From Flaveria trinervia (Eukaryota; Streptophyta; Magnoliopsida; Asterales; Asteraceae), in assembly GCA_025506515.1 (NCBI GenBank), contig JACCIX010000245.1:62001-126000 (forward strand): a stretch of DNA of 64,000 nucleotides, read 5' to 3'. Below the pieces are notes generated by a model, which did not search any database, was not told the DNA's origin, and saw only the letters and a list, made by a program, of their open reading frames with translations. Shown here one piece after another: positions 22,191 through 33,958 of the stretch. Each line of letters begins with the position of its first letter. The first letter of the stretch is position 1. The position numbers and the translations under genes are program-made.

Positions 22191-23600
22191 CTACAAAATT
22201 AACAAAGATCAATTTTAGTATTTTCGATATTGTTATTTTAATAATTAATACCTTTTAAGGTCATTTTCATATTAAAATCTAGAACCCATCATTACATTTA
22301 AATAGTGGTTAGGTGACCTTTATCCTATGATTTAAATTAGTAAGGTGGTCAACGATTGACGATTGCAACCATTTGCAACTTCTAGAGGTATGGGATCGAC
22401 TTGAAACATCATATGTAAAGTCGGCATGTTAATCCCATCAACCCCATTTGAAACCCATATCGTAGGTGATCATTTGACATGGTTTGCAAATCAAGACACC
22501 CTACTTACACACACATGTGAGTTTGCAAAAATAAGCGGTTAGGTGACCTTTATCCCATGAATATGGCATTCTCACCTCCAGTCACAAGTTCCCTCAAAAT
22601 GGTTAGGTGACCTTTATCCCTAAGAGTTCCCGAGTGATTCAAGTGTTGTGTAAAAGGACGGTGTTGATCTTATTTTTTTTTTAAATTTAGAGATATTATA
22701 ATACAAGTTTAGAAAACATTATGTTTACATATTTGTATGTTTTCAAAACAAGATACCCTATGGTACATTGATTAAAACCCCTTTTAATATTTGAAATTAT
22801 TAAACAATTTTAATAACCTTTTATTACCTTTTAATGATTAATGCCCATTTAGATAGTTTGTTATGATCATGAAAAGGATTGTTAAGCAAACATCATATAT
22901 AAGTAATCAACCATAATAGCATAACCAAACAACCAAGAATCAACCAAATGTTAGTGCATAACCATAGCATCTAAAGTGGCCACACTTGTTTGCCATCACA
23001 AGTGTGGACCATAGGACATTCCTAAGGGACAAAACACAACACAAAAGGCTTCCATGAACCTCCCACTTGAAATCGCATCCAAATGTTCCATGTTTCTTGT
23101 GTCTTCCCTTTGTGCTTCTAACGCGTACATCTTGATATTACAAGATATTATATCCTAATACAAGATTTCTAGTAAAATGAAAAGTACCTAATCTATTTAT
23201 TACAACCCAATAAAAAATAAATTACACTTTAACCAAGCACAAATAAAGATTATATAACCCAATTGAATGAATATACAACCATTACAAACATCCAAATAAC
23301 ACAAGGTCAAGGGCTAGGTTGTGCACCATAAAGAACAATGATCATATCATCCAAAACAACAATGAATCCCCACCTAAAACCCACGAAATTTCAGCCAACA
23401 CAAACTGAAATTTCGGGTTTTATCTTGTGCAAACAAACAAACAAACAATACATCTTACATGTCTTTCAAAGTTTAATCACAAGCATGTGTGATATACTTT
23501 GAAAGTTTGGGGATTCATAATACATGAACATAGCAGCCCCTAAAGGGGTTGTAAAGTCCCACAAAACGAAATTTCAAGGACAAATGAAACTAGTCATCTA
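22191..23600 (-). other. Leader of element B with three copies of a 20 bp repeat
   Basis: The leader is 1.4 kb and non-coding, longer than usual for copia. GGTTAGGTGACCTTTATCC occurs at 22307-22325, 22537-22555 and 22601-22619. Its core AGGTGACCT is self-complementary except at the centre. The rest is AT-rich with no readable gene. Confidence 0.7.
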
Positions 23601-23621
23601 CATATCCGCTCTAGATGCCAA
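23601..23621 (-). promoter_or_regulatory. Primer binding site of element B
   Basis: Read on the minus strand just inside the 5' LTR, the sequence is TTGGCATCTAGAGCGG. It resembles the initiator Met tRNA site TGGTATCAGAGC with one substitution and one extra base. Position next to the LTR end supports the call. Confidence 0.65.
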
Positions 23622-24546
23622 TGTTGGGGTTTGTTAGAACAAGATGCATAGTTTAACCATTTAAACTTTGTGAAAACGCAGTGAAAACAAGCTTTATAAC
23701 ATAGTTAATGAACTGAAATTTTGGGTTTCATCTTCATATTATAAAGTTACAAACAAACCCAAGAACATAAGGATCATTTATATGTGTGTGAACTAGCTAT
23801 CAATAAGAATAAACAACCAAAAACAAAAGATACAAACTACCTTTTGTAGGGCTGTAGAAAACGAGTTTGGATTATTAAAAAGAAGCTTCTTGAATGGCCA
23901 AAACACCAAGGAGAGGTGTCCTCAAGCTAGTATACCCACAAGCCTCAAGCAAGACACTTAGTTGCTAGGTATTTGAACACCAAAAACGTCAAGAGAGCTG
24001 CTCAAAACCCTTTTTTCAGCTGAATGTTCTTCAATAATGGAGAAGAGGAGAGCTTCTTGGAGTGTTTGCATGTAAGAGAGAGAGTGAGAGACGGTGTGTG
24101 TGTGTGTTTTCAAGAAAACAACTCAACTAAAACAAGCGGCCATCAACCCCTATGAGGGGCGGCCGAACCTTGAATTAATTTGGGGTTTCCCCCCCCCAAA
24201 ATATTCACTAATGTTTTATTAATCATACATATAAGTTATCTAATTAACCTCTTAATTATATAACTTATACACACACTATAATTATTATTTGATGTTATTT
24301 AACCAACTTAAATAACATTACAAATAATGTCCATAAACAAAGTATCCTTATAAGTTGTTTTATCTCATATGCATTTATTTAGAAACCCATTTTCTAAATT
24401 GGTGTATTTATTCATTGCATGATCATATCATCATTAAATATTATATATTAGTGTTTGAAAGCTTGTTATTGGGTATGACCCGACTTGAATCAATACGTAC
24501 TAACCACATCAATATTCTATGTGTATTGGGCATAAAGAATCCAACA
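23622..24546 (-). repeat. 5' LTR of element B (right copy)
   Basis: The 925 bp LTR has TG and CA ends (TGTTGGGGTT to GAATCCAACA). It matches 1344-2272 with scattered substitutions. Element B would be transcribed leftward from here. Confidence 0.94.
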
Positions 24547-24551
24547 GTTTT
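24547..24551. repeat. Target site duplication GTTTT, right copy
   Basis: Matches 1339-1343 exactly and is followed at once by the rest of the element A RNase H reading. Confidence 0.95.
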
Positions 24552-24756
24552 CATAACTAATAATCCAATCCAGCACTCAAAAACAAAGCATATTGAAATT
24601 AGATATCACTTTTTGAAAGATTGTGCTGAAAAAGGATTAATCAAATTGATTCATGTACCAATTGAAAATCAATTAGCTGATTTATTTACCAAGGCATTTG
24701 ATCCTGGTAGGTTTGAATTTCTGGTTCAGTCAATTGGCATGATTAACCTTGAGTAA
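24552..24756 (+). pseudogene. Element A pol: RNase H C-terminal end
   Basis: The reading continues from 1343 with NNPIQHSKTKHIEIRYHFLK (about 24562-24621) and ADLFTKAFDPGRFEF, ending SIGMINLE before the stop at 24754-24756. This is the standard copia RNase H tail, close to the tail of element D (SKTKHIDIRYHF, about 41488). The segment itself has no stop or frameshift, in contrast to the part left of the insertion. Confidence 0.95.
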
Positions 24757-27208
24757 AACCATGAAAAACATCAAAAAATTAAAAACATCAGAAAACCACA
24801 AAAAGAAATCAATTTTGATGAAGAAAAGAATCTTTGGGAAATGATATAATTACAGTCATTATACATTCGTTGTGCTTAGTTTCAAAAAATTGCAACACTG
24901 TCATGACTTACCACATATATGTTAGTACGCTCAACTTGGAAGAGAAGATACATGCAGTGATGAATTAAAATCTTATTTAATAGTGAAACACTCATCACAA
25001 AGTACAGGTATGTATTGGCTTATGTGAGTGCATGTGTGTGTATAACCTAAACATACCAGGTAATGATACTTTATGAATCTCTTTCACCTACATGAGTTTC
25101 ATCTTTCTTTTGCTGAGCAAAGACCTAATGAAACATGCACATAGTGCAGATGTCCTCATCCAAAAGATTCCCAATGAGGAACATATCCAAATTGGATGAA
25201 TCTACAAATGTAATACATTCCAAGTGAATGAACAAAAGAATCCCATCATGGATCACCTTCCAAAGTGAAGTGAAAAGAATCCCATGAGGATCGTCATGAA
25301 AAGGATCAAAGTAAAAGAATCCCAATGAGGATCAGTGAAAATGAGTTCTTATAACTTAAGTAACCTGGTATGAAAAGTTGTGAAAAAGTTCTACCATGCA
25401 TTGTATAAGGATGGTTGATCATTCCATGATTGTGTGTGTGAGGTACACATTGAATAATTAAATCAACCAAAAACATGATAAAAATCATTTGCATCAGAAT
25501 ATCAACCTCATATGAGTTTAAGATGACAAACATGCCTTCAATCATCATGTTCATAAACATATCCATTTAATCATAAAGGATGCACATGTGTAATGTATGA
25601 CTGATATGATCCTAATAAAAGATATAATTCTCTTCATTATTAATATTCATAATAAAATTCAAAAAGTTTTTAAATCTTTGATATATAATTTAGGGGAGTA
25701 ATTTAAAATTTTTGAGTAAGTCCATATTTTTGTTTACTAGCTTAACTTACTTTCAAAACAAAACAAAAAGAATTTTGGTGTTGTTCCAAAAAGTTATATC
25801 ATTGTATCTCAGCTTATGCAGATTCTTGAAAGCATGAAAAGTCCAAGATTAGTTAAAATTAGGAACTTGTATCACTTGTGACATACAAGTCAATCCAACA
25901 AGAATTCACAATTTTAATAGTCAACTTCATAAGAAAATCAATCAATGACAGTTCTTCATAATATGAAAAACCAATTTAGTCACATTAACTTTTGATTAAG
26001 TTCAAAAGTTAATGCAGGTAAGTACATTGGTTAATGCGGGTGAAGGTAACCCATGCTTAAACCAATATGGGTAGCCTTTTATTTTCAAGTGAAACTAATG
26101 CGGACAATGATTTTACTGTACCGCATTAGTGTGTTACAAGTATACATGAAATTTGGGTGTTCAAACCTATGCGGAACAAAAAATTGTTATACCGCATTTG
26201 TCAATGCAAATAAATTAATTTTCAAGTGTTCAACCGCATTAGTCAATACGGATAAACTTTTAAGTGTTCAGCTGCATTTGTCAAATACGGATGAAATTTA
26301 CACTTTGTATTTGTTTTATTCATCCGTATTTGTGGATACACATCTTCAATGCTCATGTATGTTCAAGTAGAAATAATTGTGATTAATCTCTTGTCAATGA
26401 ATGATGATCAAGTAAATGTGGATTTTATTCTATCGCATTTCTTACAGTGACCAAATGCTGATGAACTTAGTTATTCCGCATTTGCAACAGTGCACAAACA
26501 CGGATAGAAGAATACAGAAGTAACAAAATTTTGCATTTGCTATAGTGTGTAAATGCAGATGTCATAAAATCACAAGTTCAAATTTTTGTATTCCACATTT
26601 GCTACAGTTAACAAATGCGGATGACCAAAAGACTTCAAAATTTACACTTCCACATTTGCTACATAGTGAGACGAGCGCAAATACACAGTACACCACTTCG
26701 ATCATCTTCATGATAAACAACCAAAGATTTTTGTATGATTCTATTCAACCTGTTCTTTTTATCAATTCTGAAACTACAATTGCATCGAAAACAAGGTGAA
26801 ATTTCCAAAAATTTCATCAAGACCAAACTTTCGTACTGTCAAACCTAAATCAAACAAGAATGAAAGACACAAAATTCAATTTATTGATGTATATAATACA
26901 CCTTTTCGACTTCAATGAACATGCAAACTAATAGAAATTTTACTCATTATGAAAACCTTTATAGTCATGTTTGGTGCAAGAACAGAGCATGATGAAAAAT
27001 GAAAATGTGTAACAAATCAATGAAATAACATCTAAAAAATGGTTCAAACATAGAAATTGTGATTGTTGAACAACAAATTCACCATTTTATGTGACACAAA
27101 TGATACGGTAATGTCAAAAGTTCATCTTTGACCATTTAATGTCAAACTGATAAATGATACACATGAGTTCTAATTAAAACTGACACACATGTCTTTTATG
27201 CAGATTAT
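24757..27208 (+). other. Spacer between pol and accessory ORF in element A
   Basis: This non-coding 2.45 kb holds an internal purine tract (TTTAGGGGAGTAA, about 25690-25702), repeated AAAAGAATCCCAATGAGGA-like units (about 25155-25340), and a cluster of inverted CCGCATTTG / CAAATGCGG words (about 26010-26660). A candidate 3' splice site (CTTTTATGCAG, ending 27203) lies six bases before the ATG. Confidence 0.7.
26010..26660 (+). repeat. Cluster of inverted CATTTG / AATGCGGAT hairpin words (element A)
   Basis: At least eight units pair a CCGCATTTG-like arm with a CAAATGCGGATG-like arm across a loop of about 8-10 bases containing TACAGT. The clearest are at 26594-26620 (CACATTTG, loop, CAAATGCGG) and at about 26431-26452. 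Single words such as AATGCGGAT also occur at about 26033 and 26098. Several copies are degenerate. Confidence 0.75.
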
Positions 27209-30200
27209 ATGGCAAATCTTTCATGGACTAAGCTCCATAATGTCAGCGGTTATTTAAAACCTCATGTGCCAGAAGCTGAGAGACTTGAGATACTATCAGA
27301 TTCATCCCAACAACAAGGGTAGCTTATGCTATCACTGTTAGACCCATCTATGAGAACCTCATTAGGTCTTTCTGGAATTCAGCTAAGGTAATTGAAGCAG
27401 AAGGTGTTAGAACTCTAGTTGGAAGAATTGACAATGATCACACTCTGAGCATCTCTAAAGATCTATTAGAAGATGATTGCATTTTGGTGATGATGCTAAT
27501 GCGCCTCTAGAGCTGGATGATGATGAAATAACCACATTCTTTGCTGAGATTGGTTATGAAGGAGGATTTGAAGCTAAACAAATGTTAAAGAATTGGTTGA
27601 TCTGCCTTGGAGATTTGTAATCCACATGTTTCAGCACTGCTTATCCAAGAGAAAAACAGGATGGAATGATATTCCAATCACCACTTCCAGCAATCTGTGC
27701 ACTGTGCACAAATAGGCCATTCAATATGTATGCCTATGTTTTTAATGGCCTGACTTCAAACATACAAGAGGTGAGAAGATACAAGTTCTTGATGAATCCA
27801 AGATTCATTCAGTGCTTGATACATGAAGCATTTCCAGATATTTCTACTAAGGGACCTGTGCTTGATATTCCTTATTATGATGCAAGATCATACAAGTACA
27901 TTAAGAAGAGGGATCCGAGAAACATTTACAGTGGAGCTCACTCACCTCTTCTTCCTTGGATGATTCAACAGATAAATCAAGAAGATCAAGGACAAAAATA
28001 GGCTGCTGATGAGCAACCTGCACCACTATTACCACAACCAACACCACAACCAAACCACAACCAACACCACAACCAACACCACCACCATCACCACAACCAA
28101 CACAACAACCATTACCACAACCAACATAACAACCAACACCACAACAAACAACACAACCAACACCACAACCAACACCACAACAATCTCCAATATCACCACC
28201 TCATAAATGACCAATATCACCACCTCATCAATCACCAATATCACCAACTCATCACTCACCAACATCACCACCTCATCACTCACCAACATCACCACACCAC
28301 CATTGCCCACCTATGATAACCCAACTGAATTTGGAGACTCAACTAGCACTTCAAAGCATCCAAATCATCTTTAGATGAGAAGGATCAACATGCTCAAATG
28401 CATTTAAAGAGAGCAACTTTTCACACTACTCCCTTAAAGAGCTTTGCTGAATCTAATATAAACAGGCCTGATGAAAAAGTTGAGTTGATATACGAGCTCC
28501 TACAAAAGGTGGAAAGGATGGAAAGAATACTAAATAGGAGAGCTAGAATCATTGATGATAGGATTCTAGAGCTTGATGAAAAGGAGTATGAATTAAAAGA
28601 ACTAAAAGAAAAATATGAAGCCGAAAAGAAAGAGAGAGAGAAAGAGAAAGAGATTGACTACTTGAAAGCTGCCCTGAATCATTCAAGAGAAGAAGTGAGT
28701 GGCCATGTTGACACTCTTTCCATTCAAACTATAGCTATGGAAGAGCAAGTGAACATTATCGAAGAACAAGCTGAAATCATCTCTAATCTCCAAAGTCAAG
28801 TTGAAACTCAAACTAAAAGGATCTCTAAACTTGAAAAGTTCATTTAAATACAAAGAAGTTCTATGACTGGAGAAAACAAAAATGATTAAGAAAAAGATAT
28901 TGATGATAAGAAACAATCTTCCTCTGAGAATGTTGAACAAGGAGAAGATGCAATCCTAACAAGAATAAGGAGCCAAGCTTAGAAATTGTGGTTTATTCTG
29001 GGCATTAGAGGCTACTCAACTGAGAAAGCTGAATTTGAAGAATTAATCAGTGCTTTGGATAGCGTCACTTCTGAAGAATTCACAATAGATAAAGATTTTT
29101 GGGATTCTAAACCTGTTGTAGTCATTCTTCAATCTCCAGTTCCTTTGGAGAAAGAGTTAAGTATGCAGATTGTACCTGTTGTGGCACTCTCTGAAGAAAA
29201 AAAAGAAATGATAAGAGAATTGTGTGAAAACAAAAAGGAAAAGAATGAAAAATAAATAGAAAAAGAGGATGATGATCAAGAAAACATACAAAAAGAGGCT
29301 GAAAAATTGCCCGAGGAGATGAAACAAGCTGAATCCTCTTCAGGTCCTCCACTTCAATCTTATATCAGAAAGAGGACATACTTATCTGAGAATGGTGATG
29401 AAAAAAGACCCATGAAAGAAGAAGAAACAGCAAAGAAAGCTAAAGCAAATGCCCAAGAAGTCTTGCTGCAGTGGCAAAATTCGGAAGAAGATGAGCAGGC
29501 TCAAGCACAGTTAAAGAAACAAGTTGTTACTTTTGATCTAGAAAAATGAGAGATAGTTGGAGGTTATGATGCTGAAAAGGATGTTCATATAGGTAGTCCT
29601 ATGAAAACAAAACAACCTATGGAAGAAATGGTGTCAAAGGCTCAAACTGATTACCTAATGATAAAAGAAATGTTTTTGATCAATCATGGGTATGATCCAG
29701 ATGAAGTCTTTGGCATGACATATGAAGGAATGAAGGAAGAAGAAGAAAAGGTGAATAAGCTACTGGATCCAAACTTCGAAACTGAGTATGAAAAATCAGT
29801 CATGAGAAAGATTCCTGTGCCAAAAGTGTCTGCTGTGAAAATATCAACCTCAACTGAGTATGAAAGATCATTTTCAAGAAGGTTCCTCTACCTAAACTAT
29901 CATCCATGAAGATATCAACCCCAACTCCTAAACCTCTATTTCATGATCCTTATTGCATGTCAGATAAGGAAATGAAGGATTATCTTTCAAGCCAAGGATT
30001 CACAAGAAGGAGATTGGGAATATGAAAACAAACTCATTAGGGCTACTACTCTCCAAATATTAATGAAAAGAAAGCTATGCTCAAGAATTAGAAGAAGAAA
30101 TCCTAGACAAGAAGCCAGTATCTATAGTAACTGCTCAAGACATGCTACTAAACCAGAAAGATCAAGAATTGTGGCTCCTGTAGTTCACAAATATACCCTG

Positions 30201-30430
30201 AATGGTTTGCAGAACCCTCTCAGTTAAAACTACAAGAAGGATTAACCACTGCTAAGTTAATCAAAGGAGTGTCTACTCCCAAAGGCAAAGTTGAGCATAA
30301 AATAATTGCATGGAAGTATGACAGCATGGGAATATGTTCATGGTGAAAAGGATCTCCGGGCTAGTCCAATTCTTTACAGAGTACTCATCTCTTGTAAATG
30401 CCCTGGAGATCCATGACTTAAAAGAACTAG
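27209..30430 (+). pseudogene. Element A post-pol accessory ORF
   Basis: Broken ORF starting at ATG 27209 (MANLSWTKLHNVSGYL). Next come VAYAITVRPIYENLIRSFWN (about 27318-27377) and LSISKDLLEDD, the same N-terminal domain as in C and D. TFFAEIGYEGGFEAKQMLKNW and the block at 27666-28001 (FNMYAYVFNGL, YKFLMNPRFIQCLIHEAFPD) correspond to MYPRFLQ in D. A low-complexity hinge (28017-28310) is followed by a strong coiled coil (28398-28847; LIYELLQKVERMERIL, then heptads to ISNLQSQVETQTKRISKLE). Charged Glu/Lys-rich stretches follow (29190-29910). Stops and frameshifts occur near 27320, 27480, 27620, 28000, 28380, 28850, 29250, 29550 and 29910. No membrane segment is evident. Function unknown; a structural or cell-entry role by analogy with env is speculation. 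Confidence 0.72.
28017..28310 (+). repeat. CAACACCAC / CATCACCAC low-complexity tract
   Basis: Tandem, imperfect CCACAACCAACA units give way near 28190 to a CTCATCACTCACCAACATCAC unit of about 20-24 bp repeated about four times. It forms the hinge of the accessory ORF. The long Thr/Asn or Val frames on either strand are products of the repeat. Confidence 0.85.
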
Positions 30431-30769
30431 CTCAACTAGAACTGATCAATTTCAATTCTTAAAATGTTTAGAAGGACGGAAAATTTCAATTCATTAAAGA
30501 CAATATGCATGAAAAAAGATAAGACTGTTATTAATCCCCTTGAGAAGAAGAAGAAAATGCAAGCAGAAGAAGTTGTGTTTCCTGAGTTGAACCTGAAACC
30601 AACAGAATCTCTAAAGAGAAAAATGGTGTCCGGTACATAAGTATATAAAATGTTGGTGAGATTTCCATTGTTTGCAATACATATGTATATAAAATATGGC
30701 AATTCATGTTGTAAGTTAGAGAACAAAGTAAACTAGGGATGTAAGACAGAATGCACAATCAAACTGTGG

Positions 30770-33196
30770 CGCACTCTAGTCAGAAGTGGGGTCACGATGA
30801 CAGTGACTCACACATTGAGCCCATAGTGGTTCCTACTAAAGAAGATGACGACGATGATGATGACCATGATGATGGTCATGGTGGTGGAGATACTGAACCC
30901 AATCAATCACAGGCCACCGACCGTCTATGATATCTCCACCACCTGCACACGGTACTGCATATGTTCCTCATAGATCTAAGCAAGCTGCTTTCCACGAGGA
31001 GTTCTTGGTTGATGAAAAGGATGAGTGTGATGATGAGCCTCTCACCAGGAGATTCAGGAACCGGGTTGTGGCTACCGAGAAGGGGAAAGAGGTGGTTGGT
31101 GGACCCCAAGCTGGTACTAAAGGTGGTGACATTGATGTCACATATCCGACATACACACCCGACCAGCCAATTAGCTCAAGGGTAGCCCCGATAGCCAAGG
31201 GTTCTAGGAGGAAGAGGATGGCCAACCCTATGGCAAGAAAGGTAAGAGGCAGAGGATTACTTTAATTAGTTCTTCCACCACCACAGCCACTACCACCACC
31301 ATTGTTCCCCACACCACCACCATTGTTCCCCATACTAACATCACTACTGCCTCTACTACAACACCACTCCCACCACGACTCATACATCCATACCTACCTC
31401 ACCCATAATACCCAATGAGTTCCACCACAATCCACTTCCATTCCTACTGCCATCTACACCACATCCACCACTACACCCTTACTCCCCAAGCTGGCACATC
31501 CATCCAATTCCCACCTACATAGGGCTCTACTCTACCCATTGTTATGTTAGAGATTCAGTTGGAAAGCCTAAACAGACTAGTGCTCAAACTGCTAGTGACA
31601 GATTCTTAGAGCCAACCAAATGAATCAGCTGATGGCGGTCAATACCGTACAAGGCAAGTAGATAGATCAGCTTACAAAGAAGACGTTGCTCATGAGAGAG
31701 ATTTAGTTCAAGCTCACCATGCCCTGAAACCTCAAATGAGCTTGTGATGGAATACGTCAAGCGATCAAGGGGTTAGAGAAAAAAAGCAAAAAGCTTATGT
31801 TGAGGTTGAAGGGAACAAACGGTGAGCCCCTAAAGATTAAGGATGATGGAGATGATGGTGATGATTTGACGAATGACGAATCAGAATAAGATGATGATGA
31901 CGAGGAAGCTAGAGGAAGTGGAAAGGGCAAAGAGATGATGATGAGGAGGAGGATGATCAAGAAGGTGTTGCATCAGCCTCAAATCAAGCAGCAAAGTAAA
32001 GGCGCACCAAAAGGGCCTTGTCCTCCATAGCTCCAACTGAAGAGACACACGATCAAGGAAATAATGAAGTTCCACAAACTGAGGATTATGATGTCGTTCC
32101 CCTTCATCAAGTCAAGACTCAACTTACTATGATTCTTGATTTGCAAGTGATTGTGAGAGGTCTATGAGCTACACTCTGAAGGAAGGAGAAATCATCCACG
32201 ACCTGACCGACGAGCAGCTCACAGATATGTTTCGCTAATTCCAAATGAGATTGTCAAAGATGCTCCAGACGTATATGTATTGAGTGACGAAGATCTACAA
32301 GGTGTGGAGGAAATAGAGATCGAGGATGTCACGTCTGATTACTATCCTCAGTACACTGACCCTAAGGGCAATGTTATCTCTGGCTTGGGGGAACATTTGG
32401 TAGTGATACTTTTGACAAGCTAGATGAGATAGAGAAAGAGAAAGCAAAGGATGAAAGTAAAGCCCAAGCTACACATGCTAATATTGATCTAAGGAAGGCT
32501 GAATAGGTTGCTTCGTTATCAGAGATGAAGGCACAATATGCACCTCCAAGCTGAATGCCTACACCAACTTTACCGAGTAAAGAGACATTAGAAAGTGTCA
32601 TGCATGATCATCAATTTGGCCTATTTTGAAGATCTGGATGTATATGCTGTTAAACGAGAGAAGGGGATTGAGTACTTCAGATATACACATGATCTGAAGA
32701 ATCTTCCTTGTTTTGAGCTAAATAGATTGGCCTGTATAGATATGTTGTATGCATACTTGATGAAGATGTTGGGATGGTTTGGACATCATTGAATAAAGAA
32801 AACCACACAGATGGGTGAACTTTAGACCTCAACAACCTAAGAGGTTCATTCATAAGACTGAAGTTGATCCTACATCCGGAAGGCCTATGGTGGTGTTGAA
32901 GTGGAGTCCCCCACGCACATGTCTAAGATTCCTTTACGGGAGATCCTCAGGAACTCACTCCACACTTCAAATGGTGGTGTTACGACTAGAGGATGGGGGA
33001 AGCGGTCATAGTTCTGAACAAGGAAGGTAAGATCGAGACTGTCAGGGTATATGACCCAATGTGGCTTACAAACTAGTGTGCTAAAAATGTTTACACTCTA
33101 TACAAGTGGCTACTGTTCTATGTCACGCAAGATCCATGCTGGAGTCACCAAAGAAGAGAAGTACAAGAAATTCCAAGAGCATGTGAAGAATGTTTG
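30770..33196 (+). pseudogene. C-old accessory ORF, central and C-terminal region
   Basis: Decayed copy of the C accessory protein. It shows QKWGHDDSDSHIEP (about 30784-30822), an Asp/His-rich run, VPHRSKQAAFHEEFLVD (about 30963-31012), DEPLTRRFRNRVVATEKGK, a low-complexity His/Thr/Pro hinge (31270-31460), an acidic tract (31840-31980), VKTQLTMILDLQVI, YTLKEGEIIHDLTDEQLTDM (about 32168-32225), EIEDVTSDYYPQY, YFEDLDVYAVKREKGIEYFR (32622-32680), VVLKWSPP and YDPMWLTN (about 33049-33072), ending at 33196. Many stops and frameshifts break it. The C-terminal domain retains the best matches to C, which suggests that it was the most constrained part while active. Confidence 0.72.
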
Positions 33197-33217
33197 AAAA
33201 TAGGATAAACTAGTTCG

Positions 33218-33228
33218 AAGGGGGAGTT
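33218..33228 (+). promoter_or_regulatory. Polypurine tract of C-old
   Basis: AAGGGGGAGTT directly precedes the LTR start TGTTGATACA, as in the two other C-family copies. Confidence 0.85.
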
Positions 33229-33958
33229 TGTTGATACATCATGTTCCTAGTTTATGTTCTTTAGTGTAAAGTCTTTCATTTCTTACACATATGTAATATG
33301 ACTACTTATTGAAATATGATATGCATTTTGATGTTTATTTGTCTTTGAGTATTTCATAATATTATTGTATTTAGCGTAATACATATGTATGAAGATAATA
33401 TATACGTTTGAGGTTTTGTACACAGTTCTAAGTCAATAATCATTAAGAACTGTGCTCAGCTTAGTTGGGTGGTTATTTATGCTAATGGACCATACTTATG
33501 GACCTACACACAAATGAATCATACGTATGGACCAGTCGCAGGACTAAACCAGGAGATTGGATCAGTTGTATGACAAAGACATAAGATTGATTCAGTCGCA
33601 CAACTGAACCTTCAGTCGTGCGTATGAATCAACCGCATGAGTCAGTCGCACGACTAAAACCATGCTAATGTTCAGTCGTACGAATGAAATTGAAAAGTTA
33701 TAAATACCACATAATTTGTGGAAAAATGGTGACTTCGAATATTCATAAACCCTAGACGTCCATAGCGCCCTAACAAGCCTATCCAACTTCATAGTTCGTT
33801 CCTTATCGATTTCTACTCAATTCTTAACGTTTGTTTCATCGTTAGATCGCTCAAGTTTTCGTTCCACTTATTGGATTGCCTATCAAATAGGATTCCGCAC
33901 AATTTGATCTGGTCTTACGCAGAATCCCTTAGTACTCTTTACAAAAACGATCCTAACA
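33229..33958 (+). repeat. LTR of C-old
   Basis: A 730 bp diverged version of the C LTR, starting TGTTGATACAT and ending GATCCTAACA. U3 words persist as CAGTCGCACAACTGAA (about 33594-33609), CAGTCGCACGACTAAA (about 33643-33658) and CATACGTATGG (about 33520-33530). The TATA box TATAAATA is at 33699-33706. Confidence 0.9.

Larger units (their letters stand above)
1344..24546 (-). mobile_element. Element B: Ty1/copia retrotransposon, minus strand, interrupted by C
   Basis: B has two LTRs of 929 and 925 bp (1344-2272 and 23622-24546) with TG and CA ends and an exact 5 bp target duplication. Read on the minus strand, the order is 5' LTR (right), primer site, 1.4 kb leader, gag (22190-21514), an insertion by element C, integrase, RT, RNase H (5940-3036), polypurine tract and 3' LTR (left). 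The pol type, with a GKxNR-free RNase H ending and IADPLTKLL, is a non-Sirevirus copia; the exact lineage is unresolved. The LTRs differ at about 14 sites in the first 440 bp by eye, so the insertion is fairly recent. Stops, frameshifts and the C insertion make it non-autonomous. Confidence 0.92.
1..30750 (+). mobile_element. Element A: Sirevirus-like Ty1/copia retrotransposon, partial, split by element B
   Basis: A enters from the left edge within pol, so its 5' LTR, gag, protease and integrase are outside the window. The pol reading (1-1343) stops inside RNase H and resumes in phase at 24552, after a 23.2 kb insertion flanked by a GTTTT duplication. Downstream come a repeat-rich spacer (24757-27208) and a post-pol accessory ORF (27209-30430). 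Similarity to A ends near 30750, where a 3' fragment of another copia family begins. No 3' LTR of A is seen, so its end is truncated or displaced. The Sirevirus assignment rests on the RT-RNase H type, the long spacer and the accessory ORF; it is an inference. Confidence 0.8.
30755..33958 (+). mobile_element. C-old: older truncated 3' part of a C-family element with one LTR
   Basis: From about 30770 this follows 18170-21513 of element C: acidic block, CCACCACAG hinge, coiled and acidic tracts, C-terminal domain, polypurine tract (33218-33228) and LTR (33229-33958). It is clearly more diverged than C-left. It abuts the end of element A near 30750, with no target duplication visible. Like C-left it lacks gag and pol and starts inside the accessory ORF. 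Confidence 0.82.

Noticed and set aside
28029..28310. Hydrophobic Val-rich minus-strand frame suggesting a membrane protein
   Set aside because: It is the antisense of the CAACACCAC repeat, and repetitive codons explain its composition.
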